From the NCBI GenBank assembly GCA_951799425.1, contig OX637393.1, forward strand, positions 24,570,744 through 24,634,743: a DNA stretch of 64,000 nucleotides. The letters are read 5' to 3'. Source of the stretch: Ilex aquifolium. Taxonomy: Eukaryota; Streptophyta; Magnoliopsida; Aquifoliales; Aquifoliaceae. Made by a program: the position numbers and the translations under genes. This document shows positions 1 through 11,272 of the stretch, piece by piece (position 1 is the stretch's first letter; the number at the start of each line of letters is the position of its first letter). The notes beneath the pieces were generated by a model. That model was not told the origin of the DNA, did no database searches, and saw only the letters and a program-made list of their open reading frames with translations.

Positions 1-758
1 AATATTCTGGCACTTCTTTTAGGTAGGTCATGAAATGGTACCTGTACTTCATTGTCTTCATCTGCCCCACCCGCCCTTACAAAGGGACCAAAAGCACACT
101 TCCAAGTAACAGGGAAGTTTTTCACAGTTGATCAAACCCTGATTTTGGAGAACTGCTATCATGTGTTAGTTTTCTAGTTTTGGCATTTTTTCGGCAGGGC
201 TATTGGTATGGTGGAAGACTAAAGTAGAAACAAAACAATACATAGAAAATTTCAGCTGTCAGTTGGAAACCCTGTTCTAAAAATTTGATTGCTATTGAAA
301 TGCTTCCTACTTACTAAGTGGCTTATAAATACTATTGCTGGGAAAGCTGTTTACTTAGAGGCCAAGTTGGGTTGCTTGGGATTATTTTCCGGTTAAATCA
401 AAATCAGGAATTTGCGTTTTTGTTTCAATTATTTTTTTTTTCTTACATAGGTACTAATTTTCTTTGCTATATTTTTAAAAAACTTGCATTTTATCAACGA
501 TGGTCCATGTTCAATAGATCCTGGGTGAGTGTTGGTCTTGGAAACTGTGTAGATACATATTGAGCATTGTTCTTGTTGTTCCTATAGCAATGCAACATTT
601 GTGGGCACTATTATGGTGTTACCAATGGTGATAGTAACATTTCACTCTCTTGGCTTTGGTGTCACATTCAATCGTTCAAAAACAGGTTATGATTCTGTAA
701 ATTATGTGGACTTGTTGGGCCCTTGATATATAGGTGCTGACTTCTTATTCAATTGCAG
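1..758 (+). other. Upstream intron of the ECT gene (no exon recognised)
   Basis: This stretch precedes the first recognisable exon. It is AT-rich with T-tracts and stop codons in all frames, and ends in a good acceptor (TTCAATTGCAG, closing at 758). I find no peptide resembling the low-complexity N-terminal half of ECT proteins, so I read it as intron. A short exon could still be hidden here. The real start codon lies outside the window. Confidence 0.5.
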
Positions 759-1298
759 TTTTCTCAACAACAGACACCATTTTATGGATACGGGTTGGCA
801 TCAAGTTCCTCTGCAGGACGCTACCCGTACGGTGGCTCACATTGTAGCCCAAACTATGGTAGTGGATCTATTCCTCATTGGGAAGCTAATCACATGAACA
901 GACTCAATCTTGATAAAGGTGGAAGACGAGAAAGGGACCGCAACTCGATTGGCATTTCTAGTGATACACATGGTATCACCAGTGATCGTAATCGAGGACC
1001 AAGGGCTTCAAAGGCGAAGGACAAGGGTGCTAGTGAAGAGAACCCTTCAACTGTTGCTAGGAAAATCATTGCATCTAATTCAGGGGTTCATGCTGATCTG
1101 TTCAATCAGCCAGATTTTGTCTCGAATTACGACAATGCCAAGTTTTTTGTCATCAAGTCTTTCAGTGAAGACAATGTCCACAAAAGTATCAAATACAGTG
1201 CTTGGGCCAGCACACCTCTCGGGAACAGAAAATTAGATGCTGCTTATGGTGACGCAAAGAAGATTAACGGGAGTTGTCCTGTGTTTCTCTTGTTTTCG
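759..1298 (+). CDS. ECT: YTH-domain m6A reader (ECT family), exon with N-terminal part of YTH domain
   Basis: Exon of 180 codons, entered in phase 0 after TTGCAG and left at TTTTCG|GTATGT. It encodes a Gln/Ser/Tyr/Gly-rich linker, a basic stretch (NRGPRASKAK, typical just before the YTH domain of plant ECT proteins), then the first YTH strands: AKFFVIKSFSEDNVHKSIKY, the SAWAST motif and PVFLLFS. The Trp of SAWAST (codon at 1203) is the first aromatic-cage residue that binds N6-methyladenosine in this family. ECT proteins are cytoplasmic mRNA-binding readers related to animal YTHDF. The reading frame continues past the donor into intron sequence, so a simple ORF call would overrun. Which ECT paralogue this is cannot be decided here. 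Family assignment is firm from motif order across all three exons. Confidence 0.93.
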
Positions 1299-1448
1299 GT
1301 ATGTTGGTTGAACTCTGATTTTTTTGGCTTTTCCAACAAATTGAGGAAATGGAGCCTAGTCCTAATACTTTTGAGGAGAAGATAATGAGATGAGCCATTG
1401 ATACGAATTAATCCTAGGGATCTGAAGGCCGGTGATTAGATAGCTTTA

Positions 1449-1795
1449 GGGTGTGTTTGGTGTAGGTATAACATTAGATATGATTGGACAATTGATTCCA
1501 TTCCAATCCATAGTGGTAGTCATAATGGGTCAACCACTTTATGCTATCCTAACTAAATCATGTTTGGATCAAGGTTTAGATAAATTGTAGGTCTATTATT
1601 CTAATACCAATCTCTTGTTTGGATGAGGGATTAATGTATGGTATTAAGTTTAACAAGACAAAAGCACCCTACATCAATGCATAAATCTTTAGTCTATAAG
1701 GACACTCTTGTCATTGGGTATTAATACTAATCATGCATTCATGCCACAATTCATACCATCTATTATGTGGTTTAGTTCACACCAAGTATGGGGTG
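1449..1795. repeat. Possible Tourist-like MITE
   Basis: The segment starts with GGGTGTGTTTGG, a form common at Harbinger/Tourist ends, and both outer flanks read TTA (1446-1448 and 1796-1798), the expected 3-bp duplication. The right end (CACCAAGTATGGGGTG) matches the left end only partly when reversed, so the inverted repeat is weak. Tentative. Confidence 0.3.
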
Positions 1796-2672
1796 TTAAA
1801 TGCTACTTTCAGCAACAAACTGGTACTATAATATCTTTAATACCGAGAATTGTAACTTGGTCCAAAGTTGGTATTAGATGACAATTGGACTGATTCTAGA
1901 ATTTTGGTCCATGAAATACAAGGTGGAGGGATTTTTGTTCATGATTGCTTTTATTTTTTTTGGGTTGGGGGTGGGGTTGGACTAAATGTCTAATTCTGAA
2001 AATATCTAAAAGTTATCTCCCTTCTTTTTTAATTTTTTTTTTGTAAAGCTCTAAACAACTCTCTTGTGCTATAAAGAAGATTAGGGTTATTCATTTGATA
2101 AAAAAAATATCTTCTAAATTTCCTTTGCGTGATTAGTATTTGAGGAGCACACTTTGGAGAAGTTATACACATTGATGAAAATAATTCCCTTCCAAACTGG
2201 TATTGAACCTTGTGAACCTCTTCACTCATTACCATTTGGTTTTGAGTTGAATGCTTTAAGGTGGCATCAATCTGAACTTAGGAAGATTTTTGGTGAGACT
2301 CATTTTGCATCAATTTGTTAATTGGTTCTCCTTTTGTCCATACCACAAGTGCAATGTTATGTCTCTGAATTTGTATTTTGATTCTTGTATTTATCTCTCC
2401 ATGTGTGGGTGGGGTCATTCGTGCGGAGAGGTGTTAGAACTTTTCCCACATCGATAAAAGTAACACCTCCCAAACTAGTAGAGAAGCCTTTTGACGACTG
2501 GGAGTTTCTTCACTTGTTTTCAATTGGTTTTGAGTTGGATTCTTTAACAATGTAGATTAAAGTTTCTATCTTAAAGCATTTAGCAATGATATGAAAGGCA
2601 ATCAAAAGTAGTATTTCCATTTTTATGATGGTTGTGTTGTGTCTATAACCACACAATTTTTTGAGATTTTTT

Positions 2673-3140
2673 GGGGCTTGTTTGGATGGATTTTTGAGTA
2701 GGGTTTGGATTGGCTTTTTCAAACCCTTTCAAAGCCAAACACCTTTTCACAAAGATGGGATTCAACATTGAATTCGGTCTATACCCATGTTTGATATACA
2801 ACATATACACATATAGGACCCACGAATATATCATAATTATTTACAACTATTTGTCTTGTAAATGACTATTTTTCTCTTAATCAATCCAATTCATATATAT
2901 GTTAAGGGGTACAATTATTTTTTGCATCCTTAACCCTTTAACCCATCTTCCCAAACTAACCCATCCCCTAGGTTTGACGAAACCTATGATCATGAGTTTA
3001 ATATTCGGGCCAGTTGCGGGCCGGGTTTGGGAACCCGGGATTGGATTTTCAATCTAAACATGGGATTTGGGAGTTCCTTAGACTATTTTTCCCAAACCCA
3101 TCTTGCCAAGCCCCCCAATACCCCCTTATCAAACAGCCCC
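2673..3140. repeat. MITE-like element with GGGGCTTGTTTGG / CAAACAGCCCC ends
   Basis: The left end GGGGCTTGTTTGG and the right end ATCAAACAGCCCC form an inverted repeat of about 12 bases. The interior is non-coding and runs of G and C near the ends echo each other. No convincing target duplication was found, so the superfamily is open. It lies in the long ECT intron just before the LINE tail. Confidence 0.45.
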
Positions 3141-3185
3141 TTGGGGTTTGGGTGGGAGTGGGCCCACCTAGGGCTCATTGGACAG

Positions 3186-3363
3186 TTTTTTTTTTCTTTT
3201 CTAGTGGTAAATATATATTCCATTGATCAAAAGGAAAGTTTTACAAGCAAGAATGGACGCCTACACATCGAGACAAAATAGCAACATTCTAGAATCTTAA
3301 AGATACCTCAAGGATGGTTTGCTTTCTCGTCACAGATTGGCTACCATCGTAGTCTACGGCATG
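3186..3363 (-). mobile_element. LINE (non-LTR retrotransposon) 3' end with poly(A), left of the copia insertion
   Basis: Read on the - strand this is a LINE 3' end: a GTTTTGTCTCGATG-like tail followed by an A-tract seen as a T run at 3186-3200. It is the continuation of the LINE remnant at 8778-9660, the two parts being separated by the copia element and its CATAT duplication. No target duplication for the LINE was found. Confidence 0.55.
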
Positions 3364-3368
3364 CATAT
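3364..3368. repeat. Left target-site duplication of intronic copia element (CATAT)
   Basis: CATAT directly precedes the LTR that begins TGTTAG; the same five bases follow the other LTR at 8773-8777. Confidence 0.85.
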
Positions 3369-3548
3369 TGTTAGCTTTAGAGAGTTAACAAGATATTAGA
3401 GAAATGGAGAGTGGTCAAACTTAACCTACCTCTCACTAATGACTTGTATTTATAGTTACCTTGTAAACATATAAAGTATGAGTATACCCTTTACGTGGTA
3501 TACTTGTTACAATTATATTAAACTAATTACATAATAGTACTCTCAACA
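3369..3548 (-). repeat. Copia 3' LTR
   Basis: 180 bp starting TGTTAG and ending CTCTCAACA on the + strand. It aligns along its length with 8599-8772, except for a few bases near the start. Confidence 0.9.
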
Positions 3549-3559
3549 CTCCCCCTCAA
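3549..3559 (-). promoter_or_regulatory. Copia polypurine tract
   Basis: On the - strand TTGAGGGGGAG abuts the 3' LTR, the standard place and composition of a plus-strand DNA primer. Confidence 0.8.
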
Positions 3560-4960
3560 GTTGGAATATATATATATATATCATATAATCTAAGATTGGA
3601 ACAGATGGCTGTAAGACTAGTACGACTCAATGCTTTAGTAAACATTTCTACAAGTTGATCTTCAGATCTCACAAACGGAGTTGTAATATCTGCAGCAATT
3701 ATCTTTTCTCGAATAAAGTGACAATCAACTTCAATATGTTTGATACTCATGAAATACTGATTGACAACAATATGAATAGCTGCCCGATTATCACAGAACA
3801 ATTGTAAAGGAGGTTGAATTGGAAAACCAATTTTCCGAAGAGAGTAGTATAGTAATCATATCAACTCACTAGTTGTATGTACCATTGCTCTATACTCAGC
3901 CTCCACTGGATCTTGTTACCGCTGTTTGTTTCTTATTTTTTCATATTATAACGTTACCTCTCAAGAAGTACAATAATCAGTGGTTGATCTTCGATCGGAG
4001 GGAGAACCAGCCCAATCAACATCTGAAAATTTTTTACTCTAAAATGTCCATTAACTCGATACAACAACCAAGACCAGGAGCACGTTTGAAGTATCGAAAA
4101 ATGCAAGTAATTGCTTCCCAATGTGGTACTCTAGGACATCCTATAAACTGACTTACCAACTATATAGGCAATATTTGACCGAGTAATAGTGAGATAATTG
4201 AGCTTCTCAACCAACGTGAGATACTGACATGGATTCTCAAACAGTGCACCATCATCCATCAACAATTTCTGGTTCGGATTCATAGGAACATCAATTGGTT
4301 TGTCACCCAAAAAAACTTGATTCTTCTAACAAGTCAAGTATATATTTCCTCTGAGATAAGCAAATATCGTATTTAGATTTAGTAACCTCAATACCTAAGA
4401 AGTACCTGAGTTTTCCTAGGCCCTTAGTGTGAAATCGGTCCGGTCAGAAGGTTTTTAACTTGGTAATACCCTCGAAATCATTCCCAGTAATTACAATATC
4501 ATCCACATAAATAACCAATAGAATATATCTGGTATCAGTTTGTCTATAGAACATAGAGTGGTTTGCCTGACATCGAGAAGACCAAACTCTAAAACTGCAT
4601 CGAAAAACTTACCAAACCATGCCCTTGGTGACTGCTTCAACTCATACAGAGATTTCTTTAACCGACACACACTCTTACAATACTCATTTTGAGTAGTAAA
4701 TCCTGGTGGCTGCTCCATGTAGATCTCTTTAGCCAAGTCACCATGTAAGAAGACATTCTTAACATCTAACTGAAACAATGGCCAATTAAGATTAGCAGCT
4801 AAAGAAATCAATATACGAACAGAGGAAATTTTGGCAACAAGAGAAAAAGTCTTCTTATAATCAACACCATAAGTTTGAGTAAATTCCTTAGCAGTAAGAC
4901 AGGCTTTGAGATGTTCAACAGAACCATCTAGATTAAATTTAACAGTATACACCTATTGAC
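3556..4960 (-). pseudogene. Copia reverse transcriptase and RNase H (decayed)
   Basis: RT begins with YTVKFNLDGSVEHLKACLTA, then GVDYKKTFSLVAKISSVRIL, FQLDVKNVFLHGDL and YMEQPPGF, all classic copia RT motifs. The catalytic YVDD lies near 4495-4506 in another frame, so at least one frameshift separates the motifs. RNase H retains FCDNRAAIHI and KHIEVDCHFIREK, and the frame ends at about 3556 next to the polypurine tract. The product cannot be full length. Confidence 0.88.
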
Positions 4961-5075
4961 AACCAACAGTTCGTTTACTAGGTGGTAAAGGAACAAGATC
5001 CCAAGTCCCATTATGATGTAAGACATCCATCTCCATTTCCATAGCTTTCCTCCAATTCGGATGAGACAACGCACC

Positions 5076-6450
5076 CTATAAGTGCTTAGGGATAAAGATA
5101 GTAGACAGTTGAGAGGTAAAACACGAGAAGACAAGAGACAAGACATCATAAGAAACAAAATTAGCAATGGGATAGTTAGTAACACATGATCGAGTACCTT
5201 TCCGAAGAGAAACAGATAAAGAATCGGAAGTACCCGAGGGACTAGGATCATGAGATGGCAAGGAAGATGAGAGGGGCACCTCAGTCGATGATCGTGGGTG
5301 ACGGGAGTATACGCGAAACGGGGTAGTAGATGATAGCGTAGTAGGCAGGGGAATAACTGATGGTGTAAGGGAGGGGCTATGGTGTAGTGGACGGTCCAAA
5401 GTCCAGATCCAAAGGCTGAGCATGTGCAGAAAAATATGGAACAGATTCATTAAAAGTGACATCAGCACTAGTAAAGTATCGATGAAGGGTAGGATTATAG
5501 CATCGATACACCTTCTGTGTGCGGGAGTATCCAAGAAAGAAACATTTGGTAGCACGAGAGTCAAGTTTATCAAACGCGAGTCCCAAGTTGTGAACATAAC
5601 AGACACACTCAAAAATCTTAGGAGTTATGGAAAATAAGGGAGTGTCGGGAAATAAGAAAGAATATGGACTGTGCCCATTTAACATTGAAAGATGACATAC
5701 AATTAATAAAGTGACAAGCAATGAGAACATCACTCCAAAACAAGGAGGAACATTCATTTGGAATAACAGTGCACAGGTAACTTCTACCAGATGACAGTTT
5801 TTTCGCTTAACAACATTATTCTGCTGAGATGTGTAAGCACAGGAAGTCTGATGAATAACACCAGTTTTACGGAGATAAACTAAAAAGGGATTAAATTCAT
5901 ATTCATAAGCATTATTAGAATGTAAAATACGAACACGACAACCATACTAAATTTTTATTTTTTTACGAAAGGTCTCAAATATAGAAAATAAGTCAGAACG
6001 AGTTTTCATAAGAAATAATCAAGTCACACGAGAATAATCATCCACAAAGGACACAAAATAAGGATATTTATTAGATGAAATATTCTTTACTGAACCCCAT
6101 GCATCCGAATGCACTAATTCAAATGGACTAGACACACGATTATTAACTCGAGACTGAAAGGATACACGACGATACTTATTAAGTTGACAAGCTTCACAAG
6201 ACACAGATGACACATAACTAAAGTTGAGAACTTGATGTTTCAGATAATTGAAAGTAAACTTAAGGGAGCATTTAATCTTGCTAATGGAAAGTAAACTAAA
6301 AGGAAACTGTGGCACAAATAAAACGGAGAAAAACGACATATTAGGACTCAATTGAGTAGTCCTCAAACCTGTAACCTTAGAAGAAGTATCATTAGTAAGT
6401 GTAACATTATGTGGGGAACTAACAAAATTATAAGTGGAAAAACACACCTG
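5076..6450 (-). pseudogene. Copia GAG-pre-integrase and integrase (decayed)
   Basis: The zinc-binding part reads CEACQLNKYRRVSF, followed by PFELVHSDAWG (first catalytic Asp) and YFVSFVDDYSR. Further left the frame shows the integrase C-terminal signature FECVCYVHN and KCFFLGYS. Several frame changes and stops occur between 5370 and 6020. Confidence 0.85.
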
Positions 6451-6669
6451 TCGAACCAGTCTCGTGGACAGAAGCGCCGGAGTCTATGATCTAGGGACTG
6501 TGGGTGGAGGACAGTAAACAAATGGAAGCAGTATCTGACTGGACAAAAGTAGCAGTGAAAGAGGATGAAGCAGATTGTTACCGAAACATGAACAAGCGGA
6601 GCTGATTGTGAGCTGGGAGCGGGAGAGAGGAAGTGTCATCCTGAGAAAAGACCTGATTAGCAGCACCAG

Positions 6670-7560
6670 AAGGTTTGCCATGTAAATCCTAACAAAAATC
6701 AACAGTGTGCCCTCTACGACTACAATGAGTGTAGGAGCGAGGACCAGTATAGCCTTCACGACTGCCAGTATGGCCTCCAGTACGACCTCTCTTACCTCCA
6801 CGACCACCGTGATTACCACGTCCACCCTGAGGATCATCATTGTGGCCAGTAGGAACAATAAGAGTTGAGCGGTCAATGAAAACGCCATGATCAATACCTA
6901 AAGGGCCAGTAGACAAGATAGAATGCTATAAACTGGAGAAAACCTCAAGTAGAGAGGGAAGACTGGAGCCACCAAAATCTGAGAGCGAATAGACTCATAT
7001 TAATGTTTCAAACCCATCAGAAAATGAACAACATTCAAATCCTCATGCTGCTTCTGTCAAACGGCTGCATCAGTAGTGAACGGGTGGTAGAGTTTCAATT
7101 CCTCACAAACTCCCCAAACGTGAGAGTAATAATTCTCGAGACTTAGAGTACCCGGCTCTAGGCGAAAATACTATTTGCACACATCATATGCACGAGTAAA
7201 ACTACCTGTGTCAGAATACATGGTGGCCAAGTAATTCCAAATTTCTTTGGCCGTGTCAAGATAAATAAAAGTAGAACTGATACGGGCCTCAATGCTATTC
7301 AACAATAATGAAATAATCTGAGGATCTTCCAGTTCCTACTTATCATACCCAAGAGCATCGTCCTTGAGTTTAGGATCTACCAAATACTTCTCAAAGCCTT
7401 TCCCTTTAAGAAAAACTTGAATTGATTATGACCATAAAACATAATTGGTCCCATTGAGTTTAACTGAAGTCATGGGACTATTCAGGAGAACCGTGGGAGA
7501 AGAGATCGGTGGCGAAGGTGGAATAAGAGAGGTGGAGGTGATTTCTTGTTTGGGATCCAT
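6670..7560 (-). pseudogene. Copia gag (decayed)
   Basis: Start Met at 7560 (MDPKQEITSTS) followed by the copia gag signature KLNGTNYVLWS. The nucleocapsid knuckle CTHCSRRGHTVDFC (C-X2-C-X4-H-X4-C) lies at about 6690-6740 after a Gly/Arg-rich stretch. Stops interrupt the frame between these two parts. Confidence 0.82.
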
Positions 7561-7689
7561 AGTAGGATAGCAACAGTAGGAGCAATCAAGTAAGAAGAAA
7601 GGGTGCGAAAAGACCTTAGTAGATGCAAGAATAGTATGAACCAGTGAGGCTAAATGTTGAACCGAACCAGATGGACTGTTGAGGCTGCT

Positions 7690-8070
7690 CAATCGGTGCA
7701 AAGGGATTGATAAGACTGCCGAACTGTTAAACTGGTCCAGAAAGGAGGGGCTATAGGGCAGGACTGCTAAACTGGACTAAACTGGAGTGCTGAACCGGAC
7801 CAAAAAAGTGGACTGAATTGCTGAACCAGTGCAGTAAAGCTGGCTGAACCAGGGAACCGGGACTGAACCGGAACGAGAAACGTGGAACCAGGACCAAACT
7901 GGCCTGAAACTGATGGAACCGGACTTGAACCAGCTTGGAACAGAACGAACCGGACAAGAAATAGTCTGGGTTTGAACTGGCTGGAACAATGGGCTTGGAT
8001 AGTGGGCTGGAACAGTGGGACTGACAGTGGGCTGGAGCATTGGGCTTGATTCTTGGGCTTGAACAATGGA
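7690..8070 (-). repeat. Degenerate GGTTC/CCAGT-type short repeats in the copia 5' leader
   Basis: Between the primer site and gag, the leader is built from many variants of AACCGG and AACTGG spaced by 5-15 bases. Open frames across it translate to Phe/Gln/Pro/Ser repeats and are best read as repeat translation, not protein. Confidence 0.6.
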
Positions 8071-8586
8071 AAGTAGGGTTATATTAAAATTAGGTTTTGG
8101 GTTATTAATATAACCAAACCCTTGGTTTATAACCCGAAGTGCAGTCGGGTCCTGCACTTCGTCTTCTTCACAGCAAGTATAAGAAACCCTAGCTGTGGTG
8201 GCGCGCAGGCTGCGACTAACGACCAACACTGGACGCCGGCAACGACAACAAACAACCTTTCTACCCTACGGCGAGCGCCACAATTGCAAAACTCAGACTT
8301 TGACCTCCACACAACGAGCAAAACTTCGCGAACCAAAGACCACCGGAACAACTCAACCGTGAAAATCAATTCCAACACCATCACCACGACAACAGTGATA
8401 CCAACATAACACAACCCACGACCATTGGGTTAGACAAAAACCCTAGTCCATGGCCATGGGTGCATAGGCGGCAGAAAAGAAGAAGATAGAAGAGAAGGCG
8501 AAGGTGACTGCGATGGTTAGAAAGAAAATCTTGTGGAAGATGATTAGAAGGCTTTGGGTTAATTGCAGATTAACTTTGGATCCATT

Positions 8587-8598
8587 GCTTTGATACCA
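8587..8598 (-). promoter_or_regulatory. Copia primer-binding site (initiator tRNA-Met type)
   Basis: On the - strand TGGTATCAAAGC adjoins the 5' LTR; it differs by one base from TGGTATCAGAGC, the usual complement of plant initiator tRNA-Met. Confidence 0.85.
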
Positions 8599-8772
8599 TG
8601 TTAGAGGATTAACACAATATTAGAGAAACTGAGAGTGGTCAAACTTAACATACCTCTCACCAATGACTTGTATTTATAGTTACCTTGTAAACATACAAAG
8701 TACAAGTATACCTTTTACGTGGTATACTTATTACAATTATATTAAACTAATTACATAATAATACTCCCAACA
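8599..8772 (-). repeat. Copia 5' LTR
   Basis: 174 bp from TGTTAG to CCCAACA, matching 3369-3548, and followed by the CATAT duplication at 8773-8777. Confidence 0.9.
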
Positions 8773-8777
8773 CATAT

Positions 8778-9660
8778 AAAAGCCAGCTAATTACTCTTAG
8801 CCTAATTACATAGATCTTAATAAACAAAAATGATAAAACAGAAAATTTAGTCAAACAGTGATCTTGTAGGTTCCATTTACCTTTCAGCTATAGTTTCCTT
8901 GCTGGCGCTTGAAATATCTTGAAGCTTGCCAACTTTTTCTTCACCTGGACCATAATCTTCTTGGATAGACTAACCAAATCTAAGAAGTTATTAGCATTCC
9001 ATCTTACATTTCATTCCAGCCATATATGTTATACAAACAGAAGGAGAACTTTGTCGAAAAAACTTCCAAGGATTTGCCTTTCATCCTTCAAAGCGCTCAC
9101 TGCACTGTTTCTTGCCAAAATCTCTGTTGTCGTTGTAAGTCATGCATCTGCGAGAGCGTAAACCAGATTCTGAAAGTAAATGGGAAATTAAAGAAGGTGA
9201 TCATGTGATTCAACATTGGAGCGATAGAAAACACAACTCATTTAGTTGATTTAACCAAGTTGAAGGAGTCTATCTTGGGTGCTTAGCTTCTCTCGAATGG
9301 CTATCCAAAAGATGATGGAAACTCTAGGGATCAACTTAGGATACCACACTAAGATGATGAATTTTCCTCCAACACCAAGCAGAGTCTTTGGGAATTTTAA
9401 AGTCCCAAAAGCCATAATCCTATAAAGATTTACTTGAGTTATGCATGACTGCTTTATTCCATTCCTCCACCTTCTTCACCCCCAATCAACCTTTCCCTTC
9501 ACTGCATACCACCTTCTTCCCAGGCTATCCTTGCCCCCGAGTGCTTTAAGCTTGAGCAAAACCGTAGGAAGGACCTCATCGTTCAAGCTGCCTGGACATT
9601 TTCTTAGGAATTTGGAAAAAAAATTAGACTAGTAGGCTTCAATGATAAACAACACAGACT
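8778..9660 (-). mobile_element. LINE ORF2 C-terminal remnant
   Basis: The - strand between 9420 and 9330 translates to FWDFKIPKDSAWCWRKI, the typical start of the zinc-binding domain that follows reverse transcriptase in plant L1-type LINEs. Further left, HIWLE*NVRWNANNF and LDLVSLSKKIM resemble the LINE C-terminus. Many stops and frameshifts. Its 3' end continues at 3186-3363 across the copia insertion. The 5' (right) limit is approximate. Confidence 0.65.
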
Positions 9661-10310
9661 TGATAAGCTGCAATGGACCAGCGACATAGATTGTCGTACT
9701 AGGGTTATTGTGAATATAGAATGAGGAGTACATCAAGCTTGAGGTAGGTGTCCTTGTTTGCAAGAAGCATCTCAGATGGTGTTGTCATATGTATGCTCCT
9801 CTGAGGATCTTTATCAGGAGCTAGTCTGTTTTGTTGAAGTTTGGTGAAGTTGAGAGCAAGGTATTTATCTATGCATTACTTCTCACCCATGCTTAAGTGG
9901 CCACAGCTCTGTCTCAAGATCTTTTTTGACAACCATGTGTTCATGATTGAATTTTGGTGATATATAAGTACGTAACTTTATATTGAAGGATGCATTTACT
10001 TGTGTAGTTGATGGTGGAAGCTTTAAAGCCAGCTATCTGTTTATGCATTTAGTAGGCTGATGGCAAATGTATATACTGAGTTTCCTTCTTTCTACCTTTT
10101 TCTCTTTGCATGGATAGGATGAATGGAAATACCTCATGCTTGCCTACAAGCAAAGGAACTAAGTATTTGTTACCTTCCTCTAACAATTTGATAGGTAGCT
10201 ATAGAAAATCCACAAGCTTATATTAACTATGTATTTATTTGCTTTTTGTTTTGCAATCCGAATTGACATTTGATTTTGGTCTTCTAAATATTCGTCACAA
10301 CTATGTGTAG
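9661..10310 (+). other. Intron sequence without recognisable features
   Basis: AT-rich, no ORF or repeat that I can support. It ends in the acceptor of the 10311 exon. Confidence 0.5.
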
Positions 10311-10523
10311 GTCAATGCAAGTGGACAATTCTGTGGGATAGCTGAAATGGTTGGACCTGTTGATTTTGATAATGATGCTGACTACTGGCAGCAGGATAGG
10401 TGGAGTGGCCAATTCCCTGTCCAGTGGCATATTATTAAAGATGTGCCTAACAGCCAGTTCCGCCACATACTTCTTGAAAATAATGAAAACAAACCTGTTA
10501 CTCACAGCCGGGACTCTCAAGAG
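10311..10523 (+). CDS. ECT: ECT-family YTH protein, middle YTH exon
   Basis: Exon of 71 codons between the acceptor CTATGTGTAG and the donor GAG|GTATTA, phase 0 on both sides. It reads [19 protein letters not shown], then [20 protein letters not shown], then [20 protein letters not shown]. The two Trp residues of YWQQDRW (codons at 10386 and 10401) match the second and third cage tryptophans of YTH domains, so the m6A pocket looks intact. The exon joins directly in frame to the exon ending at 1298 (LLFS|VNASG, the usual YTH sequence), proving that the 9-kb interval between them is intron. No stops or frameshifts. Confidence 0.93.
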
Positions 10524-11272
10524 GTATTACTGAATTAACATATCTTTTCTTTTTACCAACTAATTCTAATTTGTACTGCCTATTATGTTTGTCATCTCTT
10601 TTAATGGGAACTTTAGGAGTCTTTAGTTTTTGGGCATGGTTACCTAGATTGGTTGGTTGCCTATTGTCACTTGAGCTTTTGCAGTTTTGGCAGATGTTAC
10701 TTGATGTAATGTTGTGGAGTTCTGTATTTCATACTTCTGAGGTTGCTGAGACACTTTGGTTAGTTGGTGTAGGTCTTAATGTTAGTATCCTTCATATGAG
10801 CTAGACTATCTTTGAACTTATGCCAGTTTTCCCATGTCAGCATTACATCCTCAAAAATGCGGTCACTTCAAATTGAAGCTTTTGTCTGACCTAACCTGGG
10901 TTGGCAGCATGAATTTTCTTTCAGCATTTACTTCATTCCTCAATGATTCAAACCTCCTTTTGTGGTGATTTCTTATTCTTGAAGCTTGAACTTCATCAAA
11001 ACTCTTTATCTCTTGTTGCATTGCACATCCTTCTCTCCCTTCTTCATCCTTTCCCTCTCTTACCCCCCCTCCGCTTCCTTTCTATAGAGCACCAGACTTG
11101 ATGTATTAAAACCCTGTTTCTCTTTAAGTACGATCAAGATAAATATTAGTCTTTCATTGTGTGCGTGTATATATATCACACCTTACAACACTGAAAGTAA
11201 CGTTTGATTCATCATACACCCACTTGACTTTTGTCTCTTGATGCTTTTTTTTAATAAAAATGTTTCCTCCAG
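10524..11272 (+). other. Short ECT intron
   Basis: Begins GTATTA and ends CCTCCAG. T-rich, with a pyrimidine-rich stretch near 11030-11090. I see no repeat or RNA gene. Confidence 0.85.

Larger units (their letters stand above)
3369..8772 (-). mobile_element. Ty1/copia LTR retrotransposon in the ECT intron (antisense)
   Basis: Complete element of 5.4 kb with short LTRs (about 175-180 bp, TG...CA), 5-bp duplication CATAT, initiator-tRNA-Met primer site, polypurine tract and the copia domain order gag, integrase, reverse transcriptase, RNase H. The coding region (3556-7560, - strand) is broken by stops and frameshifts. The LTRs differ by roughly ten substitutions plus small indels near their starts, so the insertion is not recent. 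It sits inside an older LINE and opposes transcription of the host gene. Confidence 0.93.
1299..10310 (+). other. 9.0-kb ECT intron loaded with antisense retrotransposons
   Basis: Bounded by GTATGT at 1299 and GTGTAG at 10310. It holds two MITE-like repeats in its first 2 kb, a LINE 3' fragment on the - strand, and a complete copia element inserted in that LINE. About 650 bases before the acceptor (9661-10310) show no repeat I recognise. Other introns of this gene in the window are short (10524-11272 is 749 bases), so the length is due to insertions. Confidence 0.85.

Noticed and set aside
318-563. 81-codon frame as an upstream ECT exon
   Set aside because: No similarity to ECT N-terminal sequence, flanks lack a convincing acceptor and donor in phase, and the frame runs through a T-tract.
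5076-5612. 178-codon frame as a separate gene
   Set aside because: It overlaps copia integrase C-terminal motifs in another frame and is Leu/Ser-rich shadow translation.
7767-8229. Overlapping - strand frames rich in Phe, Gln, Pro and Ser
   Set aside because: All three frames are open through a degenerate short repeat upstream of gag; no start context or known motif.
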